From Halobaculum sp. XH14 (GTDB taxonomy: Archaea; Halobacteriota; Halobacteria; Halobacteriales; Haloferacaceae), in assembly GCF_032116555.1 (NCBI RefSeq), contig NZ_CP134949.1, positions 1 to 64,000 of the forward strand: a stretch of DNA of 64,000 bases, read 5' to 3'. The position numbers and the translations under genes were made by a program. Shown piece after piece: positions 34,721-43,740 of this stretch; within the stretch, counting starts at the first letter, position 1, and each line of letters opens with the position of its first letter. Under the pieces are notes generated by a model, which did not search any database, was not told where the DNA came from, and was given only the letters and a program-made list of their open reading frames with translations.

Positions 34721-36066
34721 GTCGACGCCTCCAGCCTGACGAGCACGTCGTCACGCTCGCGCGGGAAGCCGTCCGTCGCCCGTCCGTCCCGGTTCGAGGT
34801 GATGGCGTAGATGCCGCCGTCGGTGCCCTGCTCGACGTGGCGGACGCGACCGAGTTCGTTTTCGAGCACCGGGTTCACGGTCGCGGTGTAGGCGTCGTCG
34901 AGCCAGTCGGCGTCGAAGCGCCGGCCGCCGTTCTCCGGCGGGAGTTCGGCCTCCGGCGGGGTGAGCGTCGTCACGAGCACCTGCTGGCTCCGCAGGCCGC
35001 CGACGATCAGCCGGTTCCGCCATGACGGGACGACGTCGCCGGTGTAGAACAGACAGCCCGTGGGCGCCCAGGTTCGGTTTCCGGTGTTGAACAGCGGGCG
35101 GTGGACGCCCTCCGCGTTCCGGTACTCCTCCTCGGTGCGGACGTCGGGCCAGCCGTAGTACGCGCCCGCCTCGAGGCGGTTGAGTTCGTCCTTCGCGGAC
35201 GGGCCGTGCTCGGTGGCGACGGTCGTCCCGTCGGGGAGCCAGGCGATGCCCTGCGGGTTCCGATGGCCGTAGGTGAACACCCGCGGGTCGCCCCCGTCGA
35301 TGTCGGGGTTGGCGGGCGCGGGTTCGCCGTTGACGGTGATGCGGAGCGTCGCGCTCCCGAGGCTCGACGGGTCCGTCCCGTTCGCCTCCTCGCCGCCGTC
35401 ACCGGTCGTCGCCCAGAGATGTCCGTGCGGGCCGAAGGTGAGCCGGCCGCCGTTGTGGATGTTCGAGCCCGGAATGCCCTCGACCAGCACCGTCTCGGTC
35501 CTCGAGGGGTCAGCCGCCGAGAGGTCGAACCGGGAGATCCGGTTCTCGCGCCCGTCGCCCTCGGGGGCGGTGTAGTAGACGAACAGCAGTTCGACGTCGG
35601 GGTAGCCGGGGTGGACCGCGACGCCGAGGGTGCCGCCCTCGCCGCCCTTCACCCACCAGGGCTGCTCGTCGTGGCCCGGCGGGACCGACCCGGCGTCGAT
35701 GGCGTCCTCGGGCGCGAGCACGGACTCGACGTCGCCCGCCGAAAAGCGCGTGACTCGACCGACCCGCTCGGTGACGAACAGGTCGCCGTTGGACGCGACG
35801 GAGACGTCCCACGGGATCTCGAGGTTCTCGACGAGGACGTTCACCTCGACGTCGGCCGCCGGCGCGTCGGTCGGCACCGCCCAGTCCTCCGTCGGCGTGA
35901 ACGAGGTCTCGGGCTCCGGTGCGGCGGTCGGCGTCCCCGTCGGCGTGTCCGGCGAGCCGAGGTCCGGCGGCTCGTCGTCGGGAGGGCTCTCCGGCTGGCT
36001 ACAGCCGGCGACGGCGGCGGCACCCAGCGCCGCCAGCGCCCGGCGTCGGGACCAGTGGTTCGACAT
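34717..36066 (-). CDS. PQQ-dependent sugar (aldose) dehydrogenase, Tat lipoprotein
   Basis: Secreted beta-propeller oxidoreductase of the soluble glucose-dehydrogenase/Asd/hedgehog-interacting-protein type, 449 residues. The signal MSNHWSRRRALAALGAAAVA with lipobox VAGC (Cys22) predicts Tat export and lipid anchoring. Propeller motifs include IPWDVSVASNGDLFVTERVG, SNIHNGGRLTFGPHGHLWAT (with the catalytic-type histidine), FTYGHRNPQGIAWLPDGT and EHGPSAKDELNRLEAGAYYG. The downstream ASST-like gene overlaps it, so both form an operon for surface sugar or aromatic chemistry. PQQ use is inferred from family. Confidence 0.85.
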   Translation of the reverse strand: MSNHWSRRRALAALGAAAVAGCSQPESPPDDEPPDLGSPDTPTGTPTAAPEPETSFTPTEDWAVPTDAPAADVEVNVLVENLEIPWDVSVASNGDLFVTERVGRVTRFSAGDVESVLAPEDAIDAGSVPPGHDEQPWWVKGGEGGTLGVAVHPGYPDVELLFVYYTAPEGDGRENRISRFDLSAADPSRTETVLVEGIPGSNIHNGGRLTFGPHGHLWATTGDGGEEANGTDPSSLGSATLRITVNGEPAPANPDIDGGDPRVFTYGHRNPQGIAWLPDGTTVATEHGPSAKDELNRLEAGAYYGWPDVRTEEEYRNAEGVHRPLFNTGNRTWAPTGCLFYTGDVVPSWRNRLIVGGLRSQQVLVTTLTPPEAELPPENGGRRFDADWLDDAYTATVNPVLENELGRVRHVEQGTDGGIYAITSNRDGRATDGFPRERDDVLVRLEAST

Positions 36067-36248
36067 GTGCGTTGGGACCGGTGGCTCGGGGAAGTGTTTT
36101 CCGGGTACGGGTGAACCGGAACGGAGACAGCTCCGAACCGACCGTCGGCGGAACCTCGGATTCTCGAACGGCGGACGAACCGACCAAATTGGGAAGAATA
36201 CGACCGAATCGGGAGGGTTCGCGCACGACCGGTGGTTCCCGAGACGCG

Positions 36249-36668
36249 TCACCGATCCGACGACGTCGACCCGCCGGCACCGTCGACCGGCGTCGAAGCG
36301 TCGGTCGATCCCGACTCCCCGGCGATCCCCAGTCCGGCCACGGCGCCGGCGACCGCGACGCCGAACACGAACGCGGCGAGCAGGCCGGTCGGAAGCGAGC
36401 CCAGCCCGAGCGCGTCGCCGAGCCGCAGGGCCGCCCCCGCCGACAGGTTCAACAGCACGACGTAGACGAACAGCCAGCCGGGGATCGTCGGGCCGTCGTG
36501 GCCCGTTCCCCAGGCGTCCCACTGGCGGATCAGGCCGTTAGCCGCGATCGCCCAGACCAGCCCGTGTGCGAGCGGGAACAGCAGCACGCGGGGGAACCCC
36601 TGGTACGTGAGCGCGGCCGGAACGAGGAACGCGACGAGAGTGAGGAGCCGACGGGCGCGGTCGTCCAT
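36249..36668 (-). CDS. Small membrane protein, unknown function
   Basis: A 139-residue protein with four membrane segments (LLTLVAFLVPAALTYQGF, LAHGLVWAIAANGLI, WLFVYVVLLNLSAGAAL, LLAAFVFGVAVAGAVAGLGI) and a Ser/Gly/Asp-rich tail. Start taken at the ATG giving MDDRARRLLT rather than 24 bases upstream. No family recognised. Confidence 0.68.
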   Translation of the reverse strand: MDDRARRLLTLVAFLVPAALTYQGFPRVLLFPLAHGLVWAIAANGLIRQWDAWGTGHDGPTIPGWLFVYVVLLNLSAGAALRLGDALGLGSLPTGLLAAFVFGVAVAGAVAGLGIAGESGSTDASTPVDGAGGSTSSDR

Positions 36669-36737
36669 ACCGTCCCACACGCGTCCAGCCACAAAACCAC
36701 GGGCGGTCGGGAGCCCCTGGAATCGAGCAGGGGCGGG

Positions 36738-37799
36738 TTACAGCAGCCCCATCGCGGCCAGCACCACCGTCAACACGTCGCCGTAGACGAGCGACACCAC
36801 CAGCCCGAAGAACAGCGGGACGACGAACGGCAGCCCCGGCGACACCCAGACCGCGTCGGCCTCCGACACCGTCTCCAGCCCCTCGCGGAGCGTCGCCGGG
36901 TCGGTGCCGTAGGCGGTTCCCTCGAGGGAGTCGAGGAAGCGCTCGGCGGCCCACGGGTCCTCGTACTCGGGGGCGTCCACCGGCTCCGCATCCGCGACCG
37001 TCCCGTCGACCGATTCACCCGCGGTGGACGTCCCGCCGTCCGTCCGCGGGCCGACGTGGACCGCGCCGTCCGTCGGGTTCGCGGTGTCGGTCACGCTATC
37101 GGGGTTCCGGTGACGCTCCGGGTCGGCGCGGAGGTCCGCGAGCGTGCTCCCCCGCCAGCGGAGATACATCCGGAGTGCGTCGAGGTCGAGGCCCCGCGAC
37201 GGGAGTCCGTCCCCGGCCTCGAGCAGCGAGCCGTGACGGTCCGGCAGCGTCCCGATGGAGGCCCACTCCCCGACGAACATCGCGGGGGAGACTCGACCGG
37301 CGAGCGCGTTCCGGACGCCGAGCGAGAGCACGAACACCGCGCCGAGCAGCACGGCGTTCGTGAGCGCCGACATCGCCGTGACGCCGAGCGTCGAGGGGAC
37401 CACGGGATAGACGGTGTCGTGGAGCCACGTCACGCCCGGCAGCACCCACGTCGGGACGATGTACTCGGGCGTGCCGGGGAACACGACCGCGAGGGTGACG
37501 AGCGCCTTCATGTCCGCGCCGCCGAACGCCGCCATGCGATACGCGAGCACGGAGAACGGGACGAGAAACAGCAGCGCGAATCCCGTCCGGATCAGGAACA
37601 GCCGTCCCTCGTAGCCCGCGAACGGGTAGAGGGCGGCGGCGTCGAGCGCGAGCGCGACGAGGCCGACCGCGACGAGCGGCGGCCAGAGCCGGTTGGGGAG
37701 CCGACGGGTGCGGACGTCTCGGTAGGCCGCCCAGGCGAACGCCGGCACGACCAGGAGGCGGAGCAGGTCGGCCAGCGTGGCGATGCCGAGCACGGTCAT
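36738..37799 (-). CDS. pibD: A24-family prepilin/preflagellin peptidase (PibD-like)
   Basis: Membrane aspartyl protease that removes class III signal peptides from archaellins and pilins. 353 residues. The two catalytic aspartates are visible: D28 in AAYRDVRTRRLPN and D96 in the GGADMKAL (GxGD-type) motif. A long acidic loop (about 185-315) interrupts the membrane part before the final helix, making it larger than typical PibD. An ATG three codons upstream (37808) is also possible. A pilin-like substrate candidate is encoded at 40887-41579. Confidence 0.87.
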   Translation of the reverse strand: MTVLGIATLADLLRLLVVPAFAWAAYRDVRTRRLPNRLWPPLVAVGLVALALDAAALYPFAGYEGRLFLIRTGFALLFLVPFSVLAYRMAAFGGADMKALVTLAVVFPGTPEYIVPTWVLPGVTWLHDTVYPVVPSTLGVTAMSALTNAVLLGAVFVLSLGVRNALAGRVSPAMFVGEWASIGTLPDRHGSLLEAGDGLPSRGLDLDALRMYLRWRGSTLADLRADPERHRNPDSVTDTANPTDGAVHVGPRTDGGTSTAGESVDGTVADAEPVDAPEYEDPWAAERFLDSLEGTAYGTDPATLREGLETVSEADAVWVSPGLPFVVPLFFGLVVSLVYGDVLTVVLAAMGLL

Positions 37800-37889
37800 T
37801 GGGGGCATCGGGGACCGGGGGGAGTTAGCCGTTGGGAATCGCGGTGCGGACGGCGTGCCCCGGGTCGGCGGCCGCGGTGGCGCGGGCGG

Positions 37890-38900
37890 TTACTCCGCCG
37901 TGGGTTCGCGCACGGCGGCGCGCTGGTCGGGGATGAGATCGAAGGCGGGTTCCACGTCGCCGAGCACGAGGAGCGCGTAGTAGCGCAGGTACGTCTGGAC
38001 CGGCACCTGCACGAGCGCCGCGACGGCGACGAGCGACAGCCCGAACAGGAGGGCGAAGACGGCGAGCAGCCCGATGCCGACCGGTTCGGCGACGAACGCG
38101 AACACGGCGATGCCGAGCGCGGCGAGGAGCCCGAACGGGATGAACAGCGCGACCGCCACGAGTGCGGTCACGATGCCGACGGCCAGCCCGCCGAGGACGG
38201 AGAGGAAGAACCCCACGACGGCGTACGCGAGGTACTGCACCCACTGGTCCGTGATGGTCGGCCAGAGCCGCCGCCAGCCGGCGAGGACGCCGCCGCCCTC
38301 CAGCACCATGAGCGGGACGACGAACACGGTCGTGAACCCGTTGACGAGGCCAGCCACGAGCGCGAGCAGGAGGAGGAGCGGCAGCAGGACCACGAAGAGC
38401 GCGATGGCGACGCCGCCGCCGACCCCGCCGACGCCAAGCAGCGGGAGCACGAACGGCGCTGCGAGGAGCAGGACCGCGCCGAACACGAACAGGCCGACGA
38501 CCAGTCGGAACGCGAACAGCCGCACGCCCTGCCGCCAGCGGCGACCCCAGTAGCGCCTGATGGTGACCTCCCGGTTCCGGAGCGACTCGACGAAGACGAA
38601 CTCCATGATCGACCCGACGAGAGCGAGCGACAGCGCGACGAGCAGGACCGCGCCGACGACGGCGGCGACCGCGAGCCACGCCCGCGGGCCGAGGTCGGGG
38701 AACGCCATCCCGCCCGGCGGCGTTCCCCCGGTACCGTCCCCGCCGGGACCGGCCTGGAAGCTGCTCGTGCCCGCGCCCGGCCCGCCGACGAAGAACACGA
38801 CGACCGCGAGTTTGACCCACACGGTTCGGTCGATCGGGGTGAGGAACTCGCGGGTGACCGCCAGCGCGTCGTCGACGTTCTCGAGAGCGTGCAGGGCCAT
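37890..38900 (-). CDS. DUF7544-like multi-pass membrane protein
   Basis: A 336-residue membrane protein starting MALHALENVDDALAVTREFL. One hydrophobic segment in the N-terminal third, a Gly/Pro-rich loop (residues 45-65), then about six helices with glycine-rich runs (VLPLLGVGGVGGGVAIALFV). GRRWRQGVRLF and VPVQTYLRYYALLVLG are conserved-looking motifs. I recall a haloarchaeal family of this kind as DUF7544 but cannot state a function. It lies 90 bp upstream of pibD on the same strand. Confidence 0.7.
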   Translation of the reverse strand: MALHALENVDDALAVTREFLTPIDRTVWVKLAVVVFFVGGPGAGTSSFQAGPGGDGTGGTPPGGMAFPDLGPRAWLAVAAVVGAVLLVALSLALVGSIMEFVFVESLRNREVTIRRYWGRRWRQGVRLFAFRLVVGLFVFGAVLLLAAPFVLPLLGVGGVGGGVAIALFVVLLPLLLLLALVAGLVNGFTTVFVVPLMVLEGGGVLAGWRRLWPTITDQWVQYLAYAVVGFFLSVLGGLAVGIVTALVAVALFIPFGLLAALGIAVFAFVAEPVGIGLLAVFALLFGLSLVAVAALVQVPVQTYLRYYALLVLGDVEPAFDLIPDQRAAVREPTAE

Positions 38901-39052
38901 GGGGCCCCGTACGGCCGCCAGCATGAAGAGAGTAGGAGTCGGTCGACGCGTGGTCGGGGCTCGGCCTCGTCGGGTCGGAGCTCAAGTGGCGTCGAACGTG
39001 TGAGAAGATGGCCGCAGCGTCGTCGGTCGTCGCAGAAACCGGACGTCGCCGA

Positions 39053-39442
39053 TCAGATGACGCGGTTCTGCAGGTAGTCGAGATGCTTCGCGTTGTAGAC
39101 GATCTGAATCTCGTCGGCCGCCGGCGAGCCGATGCAGGTGAGCCGGACGTTCTTCTCCTCGACCTCCTCGTCCGAGAGGATCTGCTGCATGTCCATGTCG
39201 ATCTCGCCCTCCGTCACGATGGCCGCGCAGTTGGCGCAGGCGCCGGCGCGGCACGAGAACGGCCAGTCGTACCCCTGTGCCTCCGCGGCCTCGAGGATGT
39301 ACTCGCCCTCGTTCACTTCGAGTTCGCCGTAGTCCTCGTCGTCGAGGCCGGCGTCGGCAGCCTCCGCGAAGAGGTCGTCGTCGTCCATCTCCCAGCCGTG
39401 GTCATCGAGCACTTCGTAGTTGAGGTATTCGACCGTGGGCAT
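39053..39442 (-). CDS. fdx: Halophilic [2Fe-2S] ferredoxin
   Basis: Plant-type ferredoxin of 129 residues that carries electrons for 2-oxoacid oxidoreductases. Cluster cysteines are C64, C69, C72 ([12 protein letters not shown]) and C103 (LTCIG). The extra acidic N-terminal domain (residues 10-45: [18 protein letters not shown]) is the known haloarchaeal adaptation. The first ATG after a TTG codon is used. A TATA-like ATCTAATTG lies about 28 bases upstream on the minus strand, consistent with leaderless transcription. Confidence 0.96.
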   Translation of the reverse strand: MPTVEYLNYEVLDDHGWEMDDDDLFAEAADAGLDDEDYGELEVNEGEYILEAAEAQGYDWPFSCRAGACANCAAIVTEGEIDMDMQQILSDEEVEEKNVRLTCIGSPAADEIQIVYNAKHLDYLQNRVI

Positions 39443-39611
39443 CAAGGCCGGATTCGGCGGCCGCCCAATTAGATGTTGCTATCTCCGTGCCCGAATTCGC
39501 CATCCTCGGGGGATTAGGCCGGCCGAAACCTCTGGATTCGAGCCGGGCGGGCGGTGCCGTCCGCCTCCCGAACCGACCGCACAGTCACCCGACGGGAGCC
39601 GGATCGGGCCC

Positions 39612-40781
39612 TCAGACCGGCGAGAGCGTGAACAGCGCGTAGGATGCCGCAAACGAGAGCGACGGTGTGAGGATCCAGAAGAAGATGACCCGGCCCGTCG
39701 TGCCGGGGTTGAACAGGTCGTCCGCGAGCAGGTCCTCGCCCTCCTCCTCGCCGACGCCGGGCACCGTTCCCTCGCCCTCGTTCTCGGCCGCGAGCGCGTT
39801 CACCGACACCTCCGGGCGCTCGCCCCGGACCGCGTCGCCGACGCTCGTCGTCCGGGTCGCGCGGCCCCAGCCGAGGCCGACGATGCACATCGTCGCCGAG
39901 ACGGCCAGCGACGCGGGGATGTCGATGTACGAGAGGAACGTGATGAGGCTCGCGGAGACGACCTCGACGATGAGCGCCGCGAGCAGCGGCAGGTCCGTGA
40001 GGTCGTTGCCGACCGTGTCGAGCGTCCGCCGGGCGATGGTGAACGCCCCGAGGCCAATTGCGGCCGAGGCGACGAGGATGCCCACCTCGATCGAGAGGTT
40101 CGCCTCCGGGCTCCCGACCAGCGGCGCGACGGCGTTTGCCGCGTTCGACGCGCCCGCCGAGAACGCCATGTAGCAGGCGATGAGGACGACGACGACCGTG
40201 CCGAGCAGTTCGCGCGGCGTCGTCCCTGCCGCGCGCCGAACGCGGGGAAACCCGCCGGCGACGGCGAACTCGACGACCGGCCCGTCCGAGCGGTCGATGG
40301 CGAACCGCGCGTCGAGGTACGGGTAGAGATAGCGCCCGATGACCGCACAGACCCAGAATGCGATGACCGGCGAGACGAGCCACCAGCCGATGATGCGAAC
40401 CATCACGTCCGCGTTCAGCGTGTTCGTCGCCGCGCCCAGCCCGGCGATGGCACCGACGGCGGTCATGGAGGTGGAGGCGGGGACGCCGAACGTGTTGGAG
40501 ATGAGCAGCGCGAGCCCGACGAAGAAGAGGACGGCCACGCTGGCCACGAGGGTGAACTGTCCGGACGGGACGATGCGGCCGCCCATCGTGTCGATGACCC
40601 CGCGGCCGACCGTCCACGCACCCAGCAGCGCGAAGCCGGTCATCAGTCCCGCCGCGGTGAGTTTCGAGACGAGGCCGCTGCCGACGGCGGGGCCGAACGC
40701 GACCCCCGTCGAGGAGCCGCCGATGTTGAAACCGACGAAGACGGCGACCGCGAGCCCGACGAGGAGGAGGAGTTCGACCAC
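39612..40781 (-). CDS. pitA: Inorganic phosphate transporter (PiT family)
   Basis: Low-affinity phosphate:cation symporter, 389 residues and about ten helices. The two PiT signature repeats are present: N-terminal FVGFNIGGSSTGVAFGPAVG and C-terminal AFSAGASNAANAVAPLVGS, with matching LISNTFGVPASTSMTAVGAI (the GxxxSxTH-like region). A cytoplasmic acidic loop (about 310-350) precedes the last helix. No PhoU/DUF47 partner is adjacent. Confidence 0.9.
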   Translation of the reverse strand: MVELLLLVGLAVAVFVGFNIGGSSTGVAFGPAVGSGLVSKLTAAGLMTGFALLGAWTVGRGVIDTMGGRIVPSGQFTLVASVAVLFFVGLALLISNTFGVPASTSMTAVGAIAGLGAATNTLNADVMVRIIGWWLVSPVIAFWVCAVIGRYLYPYLDARFAIDRSDGPVVEFAVAGGFPRVRRAAGTTPRELLGTVVVVLIACYMAFSAGASNAANAVAPLVGSPEANLSIEVGILVASAAIGLGAFTIARRTLDTVGNDLTDLPLLAALIVEVVSASLITFLSYIDIPASLAVSATMCIVGLGWGRATRTTSVGDAVRGERPEVSVNALAAENEGEGTVPGVGEEEGEDLLADDLFNPGTTGRVIFFWILTPSLSFAASYALFTLSPV

Positions 40782-40886
40782 ACCGTCACTGTCGGCCGGG
40801 ACGAAATAAGTCCCACGTCCGGCGGGTGACTCGGGGGCGGGGCCGGTTCGAAACCCCGGTCCGGTCGCCGGACCTCGTCGGGACCG

Positions 40887-41579
40887 TCACCAGCGCCACC
40901 AGTCGCCGCCGTCGGTTCCGCCGGTGTCGTCGTCACCACCGTCGCCGTCGTCACCGCCCCACCAGTCGTCCCACCAGCCGCCGTCCCACCAGTCCTCATC
41001 GGCGGGGGGTGCGGCCGGCGGCGCGGGAGTGGGTGACTGCGTCGGAGTGGCGGTGGGCGTCGCGGTCGGTTCCGGGGACGGCGTCGCGGTCGGTTCCGGG
41101 GATCGCGTCGAAGTCGGTCCCGTGGTCGAAACCGGGGGCGGCGGCGACGAGGACGCCGGGGGCCCCACGCCCACCGTCGCGTCGTCGACGACCGTCTCGG
41201 ACGGCCGGTGGACGACGAGGAGGTCGAGCTCCGCGGGGCCGTCGAACGGGAACGGCGCTGCGGCGTAGCGCCACGTCGAGCCCGGTTCGAACGCGGTGCC
41301 GCCGTCGGCGAGCGTCCCGTCCACGAACGTCACGCTCGCGCTTCCGTTCGGTCCCCGAAGGACGAGCGAGAGCGCCGAGAGCGGGACAGCGTCCCCGCCG
41401 GCGTGGGTGACCGAGACGCCGGACGCGTTCGCGTCGAAGCGGTAGTCGCCGTACGTGGCGCTCCCGGCGTCGGCGTCCGTCACCGAGCCGACGACGACGC
41501 CGACCGTCCCCGAGACGAGGACCGCGACGACGGTGAGCGTCACGACCCCGATCGCCTCCGTCTGTGCGCGCCCGGCCAC
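40887..41579 (-). CDS. Type IV pilin-like protein with Trp/Asp/Gly-rich tail
   Basis: A 230-residue exported protein. The N-terminus GRAQTEAIGVVTLTVVAVLV is a class III signal with processing expected before the EAIG-type segment, as in haloarchaeal pilins. A beta-rich head follows (about 45-130), then an unusual tail: Pro/Thr/Ser repeats (PEPTATPSPEPTATPTATPT) and finally WWDGGWWDDWWGG with further acidic Gly/Trp repeats, ending WWRW. The tail suggests a stalk with an aromatic sticky tip. The peptidase PibD is 3 kb away. Confidence 0.78.
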   Translation of the reverse strand: MAGRAQTEAIGVVTLTVVAVLVSGTVGVVVGSVTDADAGSATYGDYRFDANASGVSVTHAGGDAVPLSALSLVLRGPNGSASVTFVDGTLADGGTAFEPGSTWRYAAAPFPFDGPAELDLLVVHRPSETVVDDATVGVGPPASSSPPPPVSTTGPTSTRSPEPTATPSPEPTATPTATPTQSPTPAPPAAPPADEDWWDGGWWDDWWGGDDGDGGDDDTGGTDGGDWWRW

Positions 41580-41658
41580 CCGAAACGGTCGGGCGACCTG
41601 ACAGTAAATCGCTTCGACCCGGCTATCGAGCGCTGATACTCGCGTGCCGCCACGACAG

Positions 41659-41666
41659 CGTTTAAG
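41659..41666 (+). promoter_or_regulatory. TATA-like box of htpX
   Basis: CGTTTAAG 24-31 bases upstream of the ATG at 41690 supports that start and a leaderless mRNA. Confidence 0.5.
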
Positions 41667-41689
41667 CCGTGAAGCGAGTAGAACGGGAC

Positions 41690-42556
41690 ATGGAATGGAA
41701 GACTGACTGGGGGTTACGTGGACGCATGGTCTTCACGATGTTCCTCCTGTTCGCCCTCTACATCGTCTTCGCGGCGGTGCTCTCACAGACGAGGTACGTC
41801 GGGTTCCTGGTGCTCATGGTGCCGTTCCTGCTCGCGCAGTTCTTCTTCAGCGACAGGCTCGCGCTGTACTCGATGGGGGCCAAGGAGGTGAGCGAGGAGG
41901 AGTACCCCGACCTGCACCGGAAGATCACGCGGCTGAGCCAGCAGGCCGACCTGCCGAAGCCGAAGGTCGCCGTGTCCGACGCCCGGACGCCGAACGCGTT
42001 CGCCGCCGGGCGCTCACAGAAGAAGGCGACGGTCTGTGTGACGACCGGACTCCTGCGGACGCTCGACGACGAGGAGCTGGAGGGCGTGCTCGCTCACGAA
42101 CTCGCGCACGTGAAGAACCGCGACGTGATGGTGATGACCATCGCCTCGTTCCTCTCGACCATCGCGTTCATGGTCGTCCGCTGGGGGGCGTTCTTCGGCG
42201 GCGGGCGGAACCGAAACGGCGGCGGCGTGCTCGTCGCCATCGCCGCCTCGCTGGTCGTCTGGATCGTCTCGTTCATCCTCATCCGGGCGCTCTCGCGCTA
42301 CCGCGAGTTCGCCGCGGACCGCGGCGGGGCGGCCATCACGGGCAAGCCGGGCGCGCTCGCCTCGGCGCTTTTGACCATCGACGGCCGGATGGACAAGGTC
42401 CCGGACGACGACCTGCGCGAGACCTCCGAGATGAACGCCTTCTTCATCATCCCGCTCAAGAGCGGCGTCGTCGGGAAGCTGTTCTCGACCCACCCGAGCA
42501 CCGAGAAGCGCGTGGACCGGCTGCGCGACCTGGAGCGGGAACTGGAGACGGTCTGA
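41690..42556 (+). CDS. htpX: Zinc metalloprotease HtpX (M48B)
   Basis: Membrane protease of quality control, 288 residues. Two N-terminal helices (14-55), catalytic HELAH at 136-140, two central helices and the third zinc ligand in FAADRG (about 209). The C-terminal FSTHPSTEKRVDRLRDLE is characteristic. The start ATG is preferred over one 21 bases upstream because of the TATA-like box. It is followed by rmuC and pspAB, a gene order fitting membrane/DNA stress response. Confidence 0.95.
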   Translation: MEWKTDWGLRGRMVFTMFLLFALYIVFAAVLSQTRYVGFLVLMVPFLLAQFFFSDRLALYSMGAKEVSEEEYPDLHRKITRLSQQADLPKPKVAVSDARTPNAFAAGRSQKKATVCVTTGLLRTLDDEELEGVLAHELAHVKNRDVMVMTIASFLSTIAFMVVRWGAFFGGGRNRNGGGVLVAIAASLVVWIVSFILIRALSRYREFAADRGGAAITGKPGALASALLTIDGRMDKVPDDDLRETSEMNAFFIIPLKSGVVGKLFSTHPSTEKRVDRLRDLERELETV

Positions 42557-42632
42557 TTCGTCTCGGGTTCCGGGACGTGCACTGATTCTTCGGAGACGGT
42601 GAGCAGGATTTCGACGGCCAGGAACGCCTCGA

Positions 42633-42666
42633 TGGCCGCGGGGGCTTCCGCGGTCTGCACCACGAT
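42633..42666 (+). repeat. Remnant of the modular hairpin repeat (copy G)
   Basis: GGCCGCGGGGGCTTCCG followed by GGTCTGCACCACGATG resembles the right end of the repeat (GGCCGCGGGGGCTTTCGAGG, then GTGCGCCACGAC). It is degraded and lies in the 188-bp gap between htpX and rmuC. Confidence 0.45.
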
Positions 42667-42713
42667 GCCGTCGCATTCTGTTCGACACACTGTATCCAAT
42701 ACCACGAACCAAC

Positions 42714-42722
42714 GCTTATACC
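42714..42722 (+). promoter_or_regulatory. TATA-like box of rmuC
   Basis: CGCTTATAC-type sequence about 27 bases before the ATG at 42745; predicts a leaderless transcript for rmuC-pspAB. Confidence 0.5.
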
Positions 42723-42744
42723 CGGAGTTTCCCTACCCCGAAAC

Positions 42745-43740
42745 ATGTTCCCGCTCCAGTCGAGCGACATCGCGCTCACGCTCGAAACCGCGCTGCTCGG
42801 GGTCGTCGTGGCGCTGTTGCTCGTCGTCACCGTGCTCCTGTTGCGGCTCTGGGCATCCGTCCGGGGAATCGACGACGACGAGATCGAGGTCGACTCGGAC
42901 GCGCTCACCGCCGCGGTCAGTCGCACGTTCACCGACCTGGAGTTCGCCGAGAAGGTCGACCGCATCGAGACGCACGCCGACAGCATGCAGAACCTCCACG
43001 CCGACCTGGACAGCATGCTCCGTGACCCCCGCGAGCGCGGCGCGTTCGGGGAGGAACAGCTCGACGTGCTGCTCTCCGAACACCTGCCCCCGGAGATGTA
43101 CGGCCTGCGCGAACAGGTCGTCGACGGGAAGACGCCCGACGCCCACATCCGCTCCTCCTCGGGGCTCATCTGCGTCGACGCGAAGTTCCCGCTGGACAAC
43201 TACGAGCGCGCCGTCGCGGCCGAGGACGAGGCCGAGGCGGCCCGCCACCGCGACGCGTTCGCGGGCGACGTGCGGTCACAGCTCCGGAAGATCGCCGACG
43301 ACTACGTCCGACCCGCCGCGGGCACGACCGACTTCGCGTTCGCCTTTCTCCCCTCCGAGAGCGTCTACTACCACCTCGTCACCGAGGAGTACGACATGCT
43401 CCGCGAGTTCACGAGCGAGGGCGTGCAGGTCGTCTCGCCGCTGACGTTCGGCCACAAGCTCGAGCTCATCAAGGCCGACGTGCAGGCCAGACAGCTCTCC
43501 GAGGAGGCCGAGGCCGTCGCCGAGCAGCTCGACGGGCTCCGGGAGTCGTTCGCCGCCGTCGAGGACGAGTGGGGCGTCCTCCGGACCCACGTCCGCAACG
43601 CCGCGAACAAGGCCGACGACGTCGACCGGCGGTACCGCAGGCTCCGCGAGGAGTTCGACCGCGTGGACAGTCCGAGCCTGGCGGACGAGAGCGACGCGAG
43701 CCCCGCGGTCGGGATCAGCACCGACGGGGAGGGGAACTGA
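42745..43740 (+). CDS. rmuC: RmuC-family DNA recombination/repair protein
   Basis: A 331-residue protein: one N-terminal membrane helix (13-35), a coiled-coil stretch, and the RmuC core with the PD-(D/E)xK-like nuclease residues in SSSGLICVDAKFPLDNYERA, then AFAFLPSESVYYHLV and VVSPLTFGHKLELIKADVQA, followed by coiled coil and an acidic tail. RmuC restrains inversions and rearrangements in bacteria; the archaeal role is inferred. The stop TGA shares its last base with the pspAB ATG, so translation is coupled. Confidence 0.9.
   Translation: MFPLQSSDIALTLETALLGVVVALLLVVTVLLLRLWASVRGIDDDEIEVDSDALTAAVSRTFTDLEFAEKVDRIETHADSMQNLHADLDSMLRDPRERGAFGEEQLDVLLSEHLPPEMYGLREQVVDGKTPDAHIRSSSGLICVDAKFPLDNYERAVAAEDEAEAARHRDAFAGDVRSQLRKIADDYVRPAAGTTDFAFAFLPSESVYYHLVTEEYDMLREFTSEGVQVVSPLTFGHKLELIKADVQARQLSEEAEAVAEQLDGLRESFAAVEDEWGVLRTHVRNAANKADDVDRRYRRLREEFDRVDSPSLADESDASPAVGISTDGEGN

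Noticed and set aside
35919-39077. A 1052-codon open frame opposite pibD and neighbouring genes
   Set aside because: Composition is random-like and antisense to several genes with clear domains.
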